A stretch of DNA of 64,000 nucleotides, from contig NZ_CP139302.1 in the NCBI RefSeq assembly GCF_034092375.1, forward strand, positions 496,001 through 560,000, written 5' to 3'. This DNA comes from Prochlorococcus sp. MIT 1300. Its GTDB lineage: Bacteria > Cyanobacteriota > Cyanobacteriia > PCC-6307 > Cyanobiaceae. The stretch's first letter is position 1, and every line of letters starts with the position of its first letter. The notes under the pieces are model-generated. The model was not told where the DNA came from. It searched no databases and was given only the letters and a program-made list of their open reading frames with translations. The position numbers and the translations under genes were made by a program. Below are positions 17,125 to 27,636 of this stretch, piece after piece.

Positions 17125-19728
17125 TCAAGCTCTAATTAGTTCCAAAACTTCATTTGTATTAGCCGACAAATTATTTTGCGAGAGTCTTTCAATAGCACTC
17201 AACATACCCTTTTGCTGAGAAGAAGTATAATTTCTCCAACGACTAAATATTTTTGTAATTCGAGATGCTGTAATAGGGTTTATAGCGTCTATTTTTGCAA
17301 TTTCTTCTGCCATAAATATATACCCACTTCCATCTAAAGCATGAAACAAAACTGGATTAGCAGCCAACCCACCAAGTACAGCTCGTACCGAATTTGGTGC
17401 AGTAGGGTCAAACCTAGGGTGTAAAAGTAATTGATTTACTCTCTGCAAACCCTCTTTCCAAGGAGTTGAAGCTTCAAAGGAAAACCATGTGTCCAAAATT
17501 ACTGGCATTTTGTTCCATCTATCGTAAAAAGCTTGAAAAGCTAATTCCCTTTCATAGCTCTCTACCTGTTGTAGTGCACTAAGTGCAGCTTTTGATAAAG
17601 TCATCGAAGGTCCATTTACAGCTGTTAAGGCATCACTAAGAACATCTGGGTCTCCAATGCTTGCCAACCAATTCCAAGCCAAAGCAGTAATTTTTCTCTG
17701 TCCATTTCCATTAGGCCATGGATCAAAAAGATTAGGATAGCTCTTTTCTATTAGATTCTTTAGTTCTGCATGAAGATGCTTAGCTAATAACATTTTGAAT
17801 GAATTTCTTGCATAAAATATTTTTAAAGGATCCACTTGATCCTGATCTCCCTCTAGCTCGGCCAAACCAGGCAATGCTAACAGAGTTGACAAGAGTAAAA
17901 AGTCCTTTTCATTAAAGGAGCAGATCAACGAATTAAAGGCTTCAAAAAGCTCCCATTCAAGGGATTGATTTATCTCAGAATTAGCTCTAGATAGGATAGC
18001 CATAGACTTTAACTTTTGGCCTGCATTCCACCTTGAGAAAGGGTCATCATCAAACTTTAAAAGATGAAAATAATCTGATGTTGTCATATTTGTTTCCCAC
18101 TTTACCGGCGCCGAAAATCCTCTGAAAAGAGATACCCTAGGAATCGAAGAATCAGAAGGTATATTGTCAACAAATAACTCGTCTTCACAACTTTCTAGAA
18201 TAAAAGTCCTTTCTTCACCAATTCTTCCATCATTACCTATTAATGCATAAACAACTGGGATTAATAGGGGTTCTCTAACATTTGAGGAAGGCGGAAAATC
18301 CAAATCTTGATGAAAAGTTATTTTTAATCTATGAGAGGTTGAATCCAATTCACTTTCTACTCTTACTTTTGGTGTTCCTGGTTGATAATACCAATGATTA
18401 AACTTTTCAAAATCTATTTCTTGATTAGAAGCTGAATCTTTCATAGACCTTACGAAATCCTCAGTTGTAACTGCCATTCCATCAAATCTCTCAAAATAAA
18501 TCTTCATTCCTTTCATAAAGCCATCATGGCCGAGCAAGATATACATCATCCGAATCAACTCAGCACCTTTTTCATAAATCGTTGTTGTATAAAAATTATC
18601 TATTGATTGGTAACTATTAGGCTTTACAGGGTGAGAGGTTGGGCCGGAATCTTCTCTAAACTGAATGTTTCTGAGCAAAGATACATCTTGCAGTCTCTTA
18701 ACAGCCTCTGAATGGAGATCAGATGTAAAGAATTGATCTCTAAAAACAGTTAATCCTTCTTTTAAAGAAAGCTGAAACCAATCTCTACAAGTAACTCGAT
18801 TACCAGTCCAATTATGAAAATATTCATGGGCAATAACAGCCTCTATCTTTTCGAGTTCTTCGTCGGTAGCAATTTCTCCATCTGCTAAGATTAACTTTGA
18901 ATTGAAAATATTTAGGCTCTTATTCTCCATCGCACCCATATTAAAATGCCTAACAGCAACAATATTATATTCGTCTAAGTCATATTCTAATCCAAAAACT
19001 TTTTCGTCCCAACTCATTGCCCTCTTTAAAGAGTCAAGTGCATGCCTAGTAAATAAAGCATCTCCATATTCAACATATATATTAAGAGCTACCCTCCTAC
19101 CTGAAGCTGTAAAATAAGCATCTTCTACTTTTTCCAAATCTCCTGCTACTACAGCAAATAGATAGGATGGTTTTGGGAAGGGGTCAACCCAAATAGCCTG
19201 ATGACGTTGCCCACCTTCCAATATCTTCATAGGAGCTACCTGATTCCCATTAGATAACAAAACAGGGAATCTATTTCGATCAGCCTCTATACAAACTTTA
19301 TATTTACTAAGAACATCAGGACGGTCTGGATGAAAGATAATTCGTCTAAATCCCTCAGCCTCACATTGTGTGGTAATAATATTCCCACTTAGATACATGC
19401 CCTCCAATGTAGTATTAGAAAAAGGATCAATCTTCGAGACAATCTTTAGTTGGAAAGGAGCAATACTACGATGTTTAATGATTAGTTGCTCAACACCCAT
19501 CTCATATCTATCACTAGGCAATTCTTCGTTATTTATACTTATACTTTCAAGTTCTAATCCAACCCCCTTCAAGACCAAAGGAGTCTCATCTAATGTACTT
19601 GGCTCTACATCAAGGCAGCTTAAAACCCGAACAAAAGTCTCTTGTATATCCAGCCAAATTTCAATAGATGGTATTTTGAATAAATAAGGCTTGTATTCTG
19701 AAAGTCTAGTTGAATTAGCTTTTGTCAT
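17125..19728 (-). CDS. pepN: Aminopeptidase N (M1 family metallopeptidase)
   Basis: 867 residues, the full length for bacterial PepN. The exopeptidase motif GAMEN is in FNMGAMENKSLNIF, and the zinc site is HEYFHNWTGN (HExxH) with the third ligand E in LKEGLTVFRDQFF. The C-terminal helical repeat domain is intact (for example WNAGQKLKSMAI and LSKAALSALQQVESYEREL). It removes N-terminal residues from peptides in the cytoplasm. It converges on prs and is divergent from sasA. Confidence 0.96.
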   Translation of the reverse strand: MTKANSTRLSEYKPYLFKIPSIEIWLDIQETFVRVLSCLDVEPSTLDETPLVLKGVGLELESISINNEELPSDRYEMGVEQLIIKHRSIAPFQLKIVSKIDPFSNTTLEGMYLSGNIITTQCEAEGFRRIIFHPDRPDVLSKYKVCIEADRNRFPVLLSNGNQVAPMKILEGGQRHQAIWVDPFPKPSYLFAVVAGDLEKVEDAYFTASGRRVALNIYVEYGDALFTRHALDSLKRAMSWDEKVFGLEYDLDEYNIVAVRHFNMGAMENKSLNIFNSKLILADGEIATDEELEKIEAVIAHEYFHNWTGNRVTCRDWFQLSLKEGLTVFRDQFFTSDLHSEAVKRLQDVSLLRNIQFREDSGPTSHPVKPNSYQSIDNFYTTTIYEKGAELIRMMYILLGHDGFMKGMKIYFERFDGMAVTTEDFVRSMKDSASNQEIDFEKFNHWYYQPGTPKVRVESELDSTSHRLKITFHQDLDFPPSSNVREPLLIPVVYALIGNDGRIGEERTFILESCEDELFVDNIPSDSSIPRVSLFRGFSAPVKWETNMTTSDYFHLLKFDDDPFSRWNAGQKLKSMAILSRANSEINQSLEWELFEAFNSLICSFNEKDFLLLSTLLALPGLAELEGDQDQVDPLKIFYARNSFKMLLAKHLHAELKNLIEKSYPNLFDPWPNGNGQRKITALAWNWLASIGDPDVLSDALTAVNGPSMTLSKAALSALQQVESYERELAFQAFYDRWNKMPVILDTWFSFEASTPWKEGLQRVNQLLLHPRFDPTAPNSVRAVLGGLAANPVLFHALDGSGYIFMAEEIAKIDAINPITASRITKIFSRWRNYTSSQQKGMLSAIERLSQNNLSANTNEVLELIRA

Positions 19729-19869
19729 GTAAGCAAGAAACTATTTGGGATTAAGGCCTTCAAAAGAGCTGAGGGACAACTGTCCTTTAAACACTAAAAA
19801 TGGGTCAGTTAGCAACAGAGTGTTCCACAAGTTCTCACTTGGTCTTTCAGTAAATCGCAAAAACCAATA

Positions 19870-21057
19870 ATGTGTGACTCTAAAGATGAGGCACACACCA
19901 CGGTGGATGTGGTCGAAGCCAACAAGAAGCGTCAACAGCTGAAACTGTTGCTAGTGGCAGGTCGCCAACACCTCTCTAGAGGTGACTTGAGGGAACTTAT
20001 AAAGTTCCTCGAAGGGCAAGATTGTGGATTTGATGTAACTCTAGAGATCTCTGACCCTGGCGAGCAACCTGAGTTACTTGAATTTCATCGGCTCATAGCT
20101 ATTCCAGCATTAATAAAACTTTCACCAGCTCCTAAACAAGTCTTTGCTGGTAGCAGCATTTTCAAACAACTAAGGGACTGGCTCCCACGCTGGAAACAGG
20201 ATGGCTTCGTGAAAGGGCTTGCCTTAAGCCTTAAACCTACGGAACTTGATGGCACTCGAACACCAAAAGAGTTGCGACTAGAAGATGAGCTACTAGTTCT
20301 TCGCCAAGAGAATGAAACCTTAATAGATCGAATAGGAACACAAGAAAGATTATTGAGAATGGTCGCTCACGAACTAAGGACCCCCTTATCAGCAGCAGTT
20401 TTAGCAGTACAAAGCCAACAGCTTGGACAAATTGACCTGAAACAATTTCAAGACGTCATCCAACGACGATTAGAGGAAATTGAGTTGCTATCTAAGGACC
20501 TTTTAGAGGTAGGCAGTACTCGCTGGGAGGCTCTTTTCAATCCACAACGTCTTGATCTAGCAAATGTTGCTGCCGAATCAATACTTGAACTAGAGAAGCT
20601 ATGGCTCAAAAGGGGAATAATCATAAACACTGATATTCCTTCCGATCTGCCCGATGTTTTTGCTGACCAGAGAAGGATGAGGCAAGTTTTGCTAAACCTT
20701 ATCGAAAACGCTCTCAAGTTCACAAATGAAGGTGGAAAAATTTCCTTAACAATCTTGCACCGAACAAACAATTGGGTTCAAGTGAGCGTATCTGACAGTG
20801 GTCCAGGAATTCCTATAAACGAACAACACAGGATCTTTTTAGACCAAGTAAGGCTTCCACAAACCTCTAAGAACGCCTCTGGGTTTGGGGTTGGGCTATC
20901 TGTATGCAGACGGATCGTAGAGGTACATGGAGGCCGAATATGGGTTGTATCAGAGCCTCAAGAGGGGGCCTGTTTCCACTTCACAGTTCCAGTTTGGCAA
21001 GGCCAAGAAGGTCAAAGAGCTGGAGACTCCTTGACGGAGGGAGAGGCTGAACCGTAG
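19870..21057 (+). CDS. sasA: Adaptive-response sensory kinase SasA
   Basis: 395 residues. An N-terminal KaiB-like thioredoxin-fold domain (about residues 20-105, [24 protein letters not shown]) is joined through a coiled coil to a histidine kinase. The H-box is [14 protein letters not shown] with phospho-acceptor His near residue 167; the N-box is [17 protein letters not shown]-boxes are VSDSGPGIP and [10 protein letters not shown]. SasA reads the KaiC phosphorylation state and passes phosphate to RpaA. No kai gene is in the window. It has no membrane segment. tRNA-Glu follows on the same strand. Confidence 0.95.
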   Translation: MCDSKDEAHTTVDVVEANKKRQQLKLLLVAGRQHLSRGDLRELIKFLEGQDCGFDVTLEISDPGEQPELLEFHRLIAIPALIKLSPAPKQVFAGSSIFKQLRDWLPRWKQDGFVKGLALSLKPTELDGTRTPKELRLEDELLVLRQENETLIDRIGTQERLLRMVAHELRTPLSAAVLAVQSQQLGQIDLKQFQDVIQRRLEEIELLSKDLLEVGSTRWEALFNPQRLDLANVAAESILELEKLWLKRGIIINTDIPSDLPDVFADQRRMRQVLLNLIENALKFTNEGGKISLTILHRTNNWVQVSVSDSGPGIPINEQHRIFLDQVRLPQTSKNASGFGVGLSVCRRIVEVHGGRIWVVSEPQEGACFHFTVPVWQGQEGQRAGDSLTEGEAEP

Positions 21058-21102
21058 TTTTCGAATGTGATTATTATCATCATTGGATCTGATCACGGCC
21101 TC

Positions 21103-21175
21103 GCCCCCATCGTCTAGAGGCCTAGGACACCTCCCTTTCACGGAGGCGACAGGGGTTCGAATCCCCTTGGGGGTA
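21103..21175 (+). tRNA. tRNA-Glu (anticodon TTC)
   Basis: A 73-nt cloverleaf: acceptor arm GCCCCCA pairs with TGGGGGT plus discriminator A; the anticodon stem CCTCC/GGAGG encloses the loop CTTTCAC with anticodon TTC at 21137-21139; the T arm is AGGGGTTCGAATCCCCT. The 3' CCA is not encoded, as is common in cyanobacteria. Besides translation, glutamyl-tRNA(Glu) is the precursor for tetrapyrrole synthesis through HemA. Confidence 0.97.
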
Positions 21176-21295
21176 TTAGTATTTTTCAAACAAAAGCCAT
21201 ATAAAACCCTTGAATGAGGCTAAAAATTAGCTTGTTATTAAGCAGGAAATATTTTCCTTTGGGCTTATTTAGGGATTTCCCCAAGGCTAATAAAC

Positions 21296-21775
21296 CTAAG
21301 GCTTTATCAAACTTCTCCTTGCAGCCTCTGCCTCAACTGCAAGGAGATTCGTCTTCAGATCTTCTCTAAGTCTTTGCTCAATTAGAGTTACAGGCATCCC
21401 TATGCACCCTTGCACAGTCAATTCATAAAAAAGTCGACTTCCCTTCCCTTCATTAGTTTCTTTTATTCTCCAAGCACCTTCAAACCTTCTAAAGTCTCCC
21501 TTAAGCAGACGAAAATTTAATGTACGTTCTTGGTAATACTCAATTAATTCAATCTGAACCTTGGCTGAGAATTTTAACCCCATTAATTGTTGGCAACCAA
21601 CCTGTTTTAGGTGAACACAATTATCGACTTTACTAATCAAAATACTAGTAGAAAGATTGGGAATAAAATCACTTAAATGATCATAGTCAGTAAGTGCCGA
21701 CCAAATGAAGTCGCTATGGGTTTGAGTTGATAACTGTGCTGCTAGACGACGAGTCCCATGTGGCAACCTTTCCAT
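21296..21775 (-). CDS. SRPBCC (START/cyclase-dehydrase) family protein
   Basis: About 159 residues from the ATG at 21775 (MERLPHGTRRLAAQLST). The frame stays open to 21955, but only from a TTG and with less protein-like sequence, so the shorter form is preferred. The core ALTDYDHLSDFIPNLSTSILI followed by GLKFSAKVQIELIEYYQE and LKGDFRRFEGAWRI is typical of coenzyme-Q-binding/cyclase-like SRPBCC proteins, which hold a hydrophobic ligand in a cavity. The ligand is unknown. It is divergent from petH. Confidence 0.75.
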   Translation of the reverse strand: MERLPHGTRRLAAQLSTQTHSDFIWSALTDYDHLSDFIPNLSTSILISKVDNCVHLKQVGCQQLMGLKFSAKVQIELIEYYQERTLNFRLLKGDFRRFEGAWRIKETNEGKGSRLFYELTVQGCIGMPVTLIEQRLREDLKTNLLAVEAEAARRSLIKP

Positions 21776-21946
21776 TGTTTGCTCAATGGTCTGGCCAATG
21801 AACCTGTTTGATTCGTGGAAGCCTGATATTGCTTTGCCAGATGGTCCTGGAATCGAAACCAAGTTCTTTGGCCCTCTATTTGGCCATGAAGAATACCAAT
21901 ATCTAAAGAATTGCAAGAAAATTTGTTCGGAATCCCAGTGATTTAG

Positions 21947-23128
<1,182 letters not shown>

Positions 23129-23327
23129 AGCTGCTTTAAGAGGAATTAGGAATAAATCCCTTCTTGTTTTTTCAAGTTGACCTGAAAAGCACACCATCCT
23201 GTGAAAGGAGAGGCTCACAAACTTTAAAAAATAATCTTTTTGGTGATCCGACAACAAAAGATGGCGAGATTCTCCTAAGCCTCTTGAATTTGTTGGTGAA
23301 AGAAACCATCGGCAGAGGTAAGTTCCA

Positions 23328-24851
23328 ATGAGCATGCCGATCACCAACCCTTTAAGGATTGGTCTTCGTCAAGAAAGAGTCATTCCTCCCCAATGCCTAG
23401 TGATATTTGGGGCAAGTGGCGATTTAACTCAAAGGAAGTTAGTTCCTGCACTTTTCGAACTTTTCAACCAAAGAAGGCTGCCAAGCGAGTTTGCATTACT
23501 TGGATGTGCAAGGCGACCGTGGACCGACAAAGAGTTTCGGGCTCGAATGAAGGCTGCTCTCGGTCCAATTGCTGATAAGGATCCAATTGCATTTGACCAA
23601 TTCATTCAGAGCATTTTTTATGAACCAGTTGATCTACAAAAGCCTGAAACCATTGAAAAGCTAAAAATTCGGCTTGATGAGATTGATCGAATCCGAGCGA
23701 CACATGGGAATAGAACCTATTACCTTTCAGTCTCTCCAAACTTTTATGGGAGCGGCTGCAGGGCCCTTTCCGCGGCAGGACTACTCAACGATCCAAAACG
23801 GAGCAGAATAGTAATTGAAAAGCCCTTTGGAAGAGATTATTCAAGCGCTCAATCATTAAATCGATTAGTACAAAATTGTGCTCAAGAAAGTCAGGTCTTT
23901 CGAATTGATCACTATCTAGGGAAGGAAACAGTACAAAATATTCTTGTAATGAGATTTGCAAACACAATCTTTGAACCAATTTGGAATCGAAACTATATCT
24001 CGAGTATTCAAATCACCGCAGCAGAAACAGTAGGAGTTGAAGACCGTGCAGGTTACTACGAAACTTCTGGTGCCTTACGAGACATGGTCCAAAACCATCT
24101 CACACAAATGCTTGCGATTACGGCAATGGAACCCCCTGGGCATTTTGATCCAGAGGCAATAAGAAATGAAAAGTCAAAAGTTCTACAAGCTGCACAACTT
24201 GCAAATGAATATGAACCATGGAAATGCTGTATTCGTGGACAATATGGACCTGGTGGTAATCAAAAACATCCCCTAACTGGATATAGAGAAGAATCTGGTG
24301 TTGACCCAAATAGCACAACAGAAACATATGTAGCCATGAAACTTTTCATAAATAACTGGAGATGGCAAGGAGTACCTTTTTACATAAGGACAGGAAAACG
24401 TCTCGCGAAACGACTTAGTGAAATTGTTCTAACTTTCAGAGATGCTCCAGTTCACTTGTTTGATTCAGCGGGGGGAAGTCCTACTTCGAATCAACTAATT
24501 CTTAGGATTCAGCCAAATGAAGGGGCAGAATTTCATTTTGAAGTCAAATCCCCCGGATCTGGCATGAGAAGCAGGCCTGTGGAAATGGAGTTTTCCTATG
24601 AAGACTCTTTCGGCGAGCCTTCTGACGAAGGTTATGTACGCCTTCTAGCAGATGCAATGCTCGGAGACCCTACCCTTTTCACACGTAGCGATGAAGTGGA
24701 AGCCGCTTGGAGGCTTTACACCCCAATTCTTCAACTAATTGAGAACAGTCCATGGCAATTACCCATCCATAGATATGAATCTCGAACATGGGGGCCAACG
24801 GCAGCCGATGATTTACTCGCAAAAGATGAGCTTCTTTGGAGAAGACCTTGA
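23328..24851 (+). CDS. zwf: Glucose-6-phosphate 1-dehydrogenase
   Basis: 507 residues. The NADP-binding Rossmann motif is FGASGDLTQRKLVPALF, the substrate motif is IEKPFGRDYSSAQSLN, and the active-site signature RIDHYLGKETVQNI contains the catalytic histidine. The C-terminal region EGYVRLLADAMLGDPTLFTRSDE is also typical. It is the first enzyme of the oxidative pentose phosphate pathway, the main NADPH source in the dark. opcA follows 37 bp downstream, the usual cyanobacterial arrangement. Confidence 0.97.
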   Translation: MSMPITNPLRIGLRQERVIPPQCLVIFGASGDLTQRKLVPALFELFNQRRLPSEFALLGCARRPWTDKEFRARMKAALGPIADKDPIAFDQFIQSIFYEPVDLQKPETIEKLKIRLDEIDRIRATHGNRTYYLSVSPNFYGSGCRALSAAGLLNDPKRSRIVIEKPFGRDYSSAQSLNRLVQNCAQESQVFRIDHYLGKETVQNILVMRFANTIFEPIWNRNYISSIQITAAETVGVEDRAGYYETSGALRDMVQNHLTQMLAITAMEPPGHFDPEAIRNEKSKVLQAAQLANEYEPWKCCIRGQYGPGGNQKHPLTGYREESGVDPNSTTETYVAMKLFINNWRWQGVPFYIRTGKRLAKRLSEIVLTFRDAPVHLFDSAGGSPTSNQLILRIQPNEGAEFHFEVKSPGSGMRSRPVEMEFSYEDSFGEPSDEGYVRLLADAMLGDPTLFTRSDEVEAAWRLYTPILQLIENSPWQLPIHRYESRTWGPTAADDLLAKDELLWRRP

Positions 24852-24888
24852 AACGGCATCGTTCAAAAAACTTCTATCATTTTAAAAA

Positions 24889-26199
24889 ATGTCTCCCCAA
24901 CTAACCCTCCAATCCCCTCTTGAACTTCCACCTGATGAGATTCCCAAATATTTAGATCAACTTTGGTCAAAAGATCACCTTGAAAATAATGGTGCAAATA
25001 CTTTCTGCTTGCTCATTTGGCAACCCGCATGGCTAGAACAACATCTTGTAAGAACGGGCCTCATCCCAGGGCCAATAATTGGTACAAATCGCCAAGACCT
25101 CATAGAGGCGTCCCGCAAAGTGATTTTGGAAAGAGAGTTGCCTCATAGCACCGCAGCTCTAGACATAAAAGTCAATGCAGAGCTAGAAAGTCTTGAAGAT
25201 ATAAACAAGCCTGAAGACCTGCGTGGTCAGCATATTGATTCAGCAATCAGCGCTCTAGAGCCCAGGCGCCTAATTACGCTTGCCCCAACCCTTCAAAAAA
25301 GTGAGGGTTTAAAAAGTCTTGTAGCTGCTTATTGCCCTCTACCAGAAGAAACAAATACCAAAACAGCATGTGGCGATGTTGTAGTTCTGCGAGGACATCA
25401 AACCTCGCTAAAAAAAGGATTGGGGATTCTGCAACCACTTTTGCCTGATGACTTGCCATCATGGGTTTGGTGGAATGGCAGTTTGGATGAATCACCTGAT
25501 CTTCTGAAAGATCTAGCCCTACCGCATAGAAGAATAATTATTGATACTGCATTAGGAAATCCTTTGAATTGTATGCGATTCCTAAAACAACGGATTGAAG
25601 AAGGCCAAGCCATAAATGATCTGAATTGGTTGCGCTTAAGAACTTGGAGAGAAACTTTGGCAATGGTTTTTGATCCACCAGATAAACGAAATGCCCTAAA
25701 TAATATTGTTCAGATTGATATTGATATTGAAGGTGATAACTATGTGCAAGGCGTCTTATTTGCAGCCTGGATGGCTGATCGACTTAATTGGCAACTGAAA
25801 AATTGTCAAAGAGAAGTAGGCATAGAAATAATCTCAGCTGAGTTCACACGTCCTGATGGAAACCCAGTGACTATAAAAATAATTCCATTGCCCATAGGTA
25901 AACCAAGTATTCATCCTGGACAAGTTGTTGGCATAAGAATGATCTGTAATCCAAATCTAAATCCAAGCAAAAAGATGTGCGTAATACTTGCATCCCAGTC
26001 TGGAGAATGCATGAGACTTGAGTCTGGCGGCATGGCAAATATGGAACTTCTTGAAGAAGTTGTGCCGATCCCGATCACAGCTGTAGAGGCTGATGTAGCT
26101 AGACTACTAAGAACTAGTAGAGGATCCACAAGTCCCCTGCTTTCGAGTGCCGCACCTATTGGAGCTGAGTTAATTAACTTGGCTTTAGCTAATAAATGA
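24889..26199 (+). CDS. opcA: Glucose-6-phosphate dehydrogenase assembly protein OpcA
   Basis: 436 residues. Family features are LPPDEIPKYLDQLW near the N-terminus, VVLRGHQTSLKKGLGILQPLLPDDLPSWVWWNG in the middle and RRIIIDTALGNPL. OpcA activates Zwf and couples it to redox control in cyanobacteria; it is not itself a dehydrogenase. It sits directly after zwf and 20 bp before cobB/cbiA on the same strand. Confidence 0.93.
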   Translation: MSPQLTLQSPLELPPDEIPKYLDQLWSKDHLENNGANTFCLLIWQPAWLEQHLVRTGLIPGPIIGTNRQDLIEASRKVILERELPHSTAALDIKVNAELESLEDINKPEDLRGQHIDSAISALEPRRLITLAPTLQKSEGLKSLVAAYCPLPEETNTKTACGDVVVLRGHQTSLKKGLGILQPLLPDDLPSWVWWNGSLDESPDLLKDLALPHRRIIIDTALGNPLNCMRFLKQRIEEGQAINDLNWLRLRTWRETLAMVFDPPDKRNALNNIVQIDIDIEGDNYVQGVLFAAWMADRLNWQLKNCQREVGIEIISAEFTRPDGNPVTIKIIPLPIGKPSIHPGQVVGIRMICNPNLNPSKKMCVILASQSGECMRLESGGMANMELLEEVVPIPITAVEADVARLLRTSRGSTSPLLSSAAPIGAELINLALANK

Positions 26200-26219
26200 T
26201 TTTCTAAATTAACGATTTC

Positions 26220-27626
26220 ATGGCGTGCGTAATAGCGGCACCATCAAGTGGTAGCGGTAAAACTATGGTTAGCCTTGCCTTATCTGCATGGGCCAAAACT
26301 AAAGGTATAAATATTCAGACTTTTAAAGTAGGTCCTGATTATCTAGACCCTCAACAATTAACTGCCACCTCTGGGAGACCCTGTAGAAATTTAGACCTTC
26401 AACTAAGTGGTCCTGAATGGGTGAGAAAAAGTTTTCGTGCATTTGGAGGGGCTGCTGAGCTTACCCTCATTGAAGGCGTGATGGGTTTATTTGATGGCAT
26501 TGGCTCAACTCAAAAAGCAAGCACCGCAGATCTAGCTAAATCATTAAATTTACCAATTGTACTAGTAATAGATTCGCGTGGGCAAGCCGCATCAATAGCT
26601 GCACTGGTAAAGGGTTTCTTTGAACATGATCCAAAATTAGAATTTGCGGGAGTAATCCTAAATAAAATCAATAGTCAAAGGCACAAACAATTACTAGAAG
26701 AAGTACTTAGACCCATTCAAGTAAAAGTATTAGGTTGTTTACCAGAAGACCAAAGCTTACGAATTCCCAGTGGAAACCTTGGTTTATCACCAGCCCATGA
26801 AGAGCAAGATTTTAAATCAAAAATACAGTCCTGGGCAATATTCGCAGAATCATATTTGAACATGACTGAATTCAAAAGATTACTTCAGTCGCCTAAACCT
26901 TATAAGAATCCAATTCCAGAACTATTTATAAATGAGAATCAAATAACACCTTTAAGGCCACTATCAATAGCTGTTGCACAAGATGAGGCATTTCACTTCC
27001 GTTATCCAGAAACAAGAGAATGCCTTGAAGCCCTAGGAATAGAATCTATTCCATGGAAAATCTTGGCCGATGAGTTGATTCCTAAAGGTGTCCATGGAAT
27101 ACTAATTCCTGGAGGTTTTCCTGAAGAACATGCTGCCAGAATAAGTCAATCTTTAAATAGCTTATCCCATTTAAAGAAATCATTTGGCAAAATACCAATT
27201 TATGCTGAATGTGGAGGAATGTTGCTGCTTGGAGAAAGCATTACTGACCAAAATGGAATTGACCATCCAATGGCAAATCTACTCCCGTTTAAAGCAAAAA
27301 AAGGAAGGCTAAAAGTAGGCTATAGAAATATCTATGTAAGCACCAACGGCCTTATTACAAGATCAGGAGATTGTCTAATTGGTCATGAATACCATCGTTG
27401 GGAACTAACTAATAAAGCCTCTAAAGATAAAAATAGCTCCAAGCAATTATTACTCCCAGAAACAAAGATTTTAGCGCCCGCCTGGGAGGTTCAAGGCTGG
27501 AAAGTACCTAGACGAAAAGAAGGTTGGTCAAACAAAAATCTCCATGCAAGTTGGATACACCTACATTGGGCAAGTTGTCCTAAAATTCCTATTAGATGGC
27601 GAAGTTCTTTAGAGAAGAGTGTCTAA
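26220..27626 (+). CDS. cobB: Cobyrinate a,c-diamide synthase
   Basis: 468 residues with the two domains of CbiA/CobB. The N-terminal ATP-binding dethiobiotin-synthetase-like domain has APSSGSGKTMVSLAL and VGPDYLDPQQLTATSGRPCRNLD. The C-terminal class-I glutamine amidotransferase has the nucleophile in YAECGGMLLLGE and the late histidine in GHEYHRWEL. It amidates the a and c side chains of (hydrogeno)cobyrinate using glutamine and ATP, part of (pseudo)cobalamin synthesis. It is probably cotranscribed with zwf-opcA and converges on the helicase gene. Confidence 0.93.
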   Translation: MACVIAAPSSGSGKTMVSLALSAWAKTKGINIQTFKVGPDYLDPQQLTATSGRPCRNLDLQLSGPEWVRKSFRAFGGAAELTLIEGVMGLFDGIGSTQKASTADLAKSLNLPIVLVIDSRGQAASIAALVKGFFEHDPKLEFAGVILNKINSQRHKQLLEEVLRPIQVKVLGCLPEDQSLRIPSGNLGLSPAHEEQDFKSKIQSWAIFAESYLNMTEFKRLLQSPKPYKNPIPELFINENQITPLRPLSIAVAQDEAFHFRYPETRECLEALGIESIPWKILADELIPKGVHGILIPGGFPEEHAARISQSLNSLSHLKKSFGKIPIYAECGGMLLLGESITDQNGIDHPMANLLPFKAKKGRLKVGYRNIYVSTNGLITRSGDCLIGHEYHRWELTNKASKDKNSSKQLLLPETKILAPAWEVQGWKVPRRKEGWSNKNLHASWIHLHWASCPKIPIRWRSSLEKSV

Positions 27627-27636
27627 AGAACCATAT

